The notes under the pieces are model-generated. The model was not told where the DNA came from and made no database searches. It saw only the letters and a list, made by a program, of their open reading frames with translations. From Cognatishimia maritima (GTDB lineage: Bacteria > Pseudomonadota > Alphaproteobacteria > Rhodobacterales > Rhodobacteraceae), in NCBI RefSeq assembly GCF_900129685.1, contig NZ_FQWM01000001.1, positions 620,001-684,000 of the forward strand: 64,000 nt of DNA, written 5' to 3'. Of the stretch, positions 63,424 through 64,000 are shown in pieces (within the stretch, counting starts at the first letter, position 1; the number at the start of each line of letters is the position of its first letter). Made by a program: the position numbers and the translations under genes.

Positions 63424-63717
63424 ATGAGTTTTCGTTTCACTCTCTGTCTGAGCCTCGGGCTGACACTGCCAACACTCGCCCTCGCCAATTTGGTCGAGGT
63501 ATCCTGCGATGACAGCGCGCGGATGGTCAAAACATTGGAACGGGTCATGGGCGCACAGCGTCAGGGCATGGGGCTGCGCGACCCAGAGACCATGCTGGAG
63601 GTCTGGGTGACCCCGCGAAACGGAGACTGGCTGATCGTGCAGAATTACGCCAACGGCACATCGTGCATCGTCGCAATGGGCGAACATTGGGAGGCGATCC
63701 CAGCAGACCCCGTTTAG
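63424..63717 (+). CDS. Small exported protein of unknown function
   Basis: 97 aa from ATG 63424, chosen because the signal peptide (FRFTLCLSLGLTLPTLALA) then starts normally; ATGs at 63403 and 63343 are in frame. The mature part has two Cys (SCDDSARM and GTSCIVAM) that may form a disulfide, and no motif I recognise. The GTSCIVAMGEHWE end resembles small periplasmic proteins of Rhodobacterales. It diverges from phnC. Confidence 0.7.
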   Translation: MSFRFTLCLSLGLTLPTLALANLVEVSCDDSARMVKTLERVMGAQRQGMGLRDPETMLEVWVTPRNGDWLIVQNYANGTSCIVAMGEHWEAIPADPV

Positions 63718-64000
63718 CGCTTGGCTTATGTGAGGCGATCTTTTGTTGGGGCGGGTCAAGGCGATAACGCTTCAATGCGGGCGTAATCATTGTCACGCAG
63801 CTATAAAGCCGGCGCATTCATGCGGTTTGAGCTGGCCGCATGTTCCAGCTTCCTGATTTGCCCAAAGCAAATGTCCTCTAACGGATGGAATCGGAGTGAA
63901 CACGTGTCCTATGCCCAAGTTTAAACTCGCGCCCAAAAGGGCTACCGGTTCAAGAGATCTGCGCACCAATCAATATCAAAGGGGTCCCTGGCCATTGCCG
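63718..64000. other. Window end, no supported gene
   Basis: 283 bp. An open frame begins at ATG 63911 (MPKFKLAPKRATGSRDLRTN...) and runs off the window, but there is no good ribosome site and nothing recognisable in its 30 codons, so I do not call it a gene. Confidence 0.4.

Noticed and set aside
1-64000. CRISPR array, prophage, transposase, toxin-antitoxin or defence genes
   Set aside because: No regular direct repeats, no phage structural genes, no transposase signatures and no terminal inverted repeats were seen on either strand.

Overview
This window looks like the chromosome of a marine alphaproteobacterium of the Roseobacter group (Rhodobacteraceae). The evidence is its moderately high GC content, dense operons with ATGA overlaps, the dacC-tmk-holB-tatD block, the urt/ure arrangement, and catabolic genes for algal and marine solutes. 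Both window edges probably cut coding sequence. I see no insertion sequence, prophage or CRISPR array.

Layout. Positions 1-7.2 kb hold housekeeping and lipid genes: the end of a zinc-ribbon protein, dtd, a PhnA-like protein, glpK, an acyl-CoA synthetase and an MsbA-type ABC exporter. Positions 7.3-15.4 kb hold a LacI-type regulator diverging from an overlapping operon (hpsN-, hpsO-, hpsP-like, comD, comE, an FMN 2-hydroxyacid oxidase). The likely route is 2,3-dihydroxypropane-1-sulfonate (DHPS) to sulfolactate, sulfopyruvate and sulfoacetaldehyde. tRNA-Gly(TCC) and an FAD-linked lactate/glycolate-type dehydrogenase follow. Positions 15.4-16.6 kb are a mostly gene-free stretch with tRNA-Ser(TGA). 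Positions 16.6-23.7 kb carry a SPOR lipoprotein, dacC-tmk-holB-tatD-MBL hydrolase, an auxin-efflux-type carrier and a DsbA-family oxidoreductase.

Positions 23.8-35.3 kb are a urea island: urtABCDE (minus) diverging from ureD-A-(small protein)-B-C-E-F-G (plus). Positions 35.4-45.3 kb hold an MFS transporter and then a seven-gene minus-strand operon: a sugar ABC importer, a GH63 hydrolase, a D-lyxose/D-mannose isomerase and a glycerate 2-kinase. A divergent LacI regulator and palindromic operators flank it. The gene set reads as a complete route for mannosylglycerate (digeneaside, a red-algal solute): import, hydrolysis to mannose and glycerate, mannose to fructose, glycerate to 2-phosphoglycerate.

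Positions 45.3-50.2 kb hold a second ABC importer, a ureohydrolase best read as a nickel-dependent guanidine hydrolase, a His-rich protein and a tiny His-containing membrane protein. A sequence matching the guanidine-I (ykkC) riboswitch lies in front. Together with urt and ure, this gives guanidine to urea to ammonia inside 27 kb. The tiny membrane protein resembles the one embedded between ureA and ureB, so the two nickel-enzyme operons share an uncharacterised small partner.

Positions 50.3-63.2 kb carry a full carbon-phosphorus lyase system (phnM, DUF1045, phnNLKJIHG, phnF, a hexapeptide acetyltransferase-like protein, an SDR, phnE2E1DC) with Pho-box-like sequences in front of phnC. The last 800 bases hold one small exported protein and little else.

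A pattern crosses the window: each of the four ABC operons has a strong hairpin directly after the substrate-binding-protein gene. All functional calls come from reading the sequence and knowledge of families; no database search was run.
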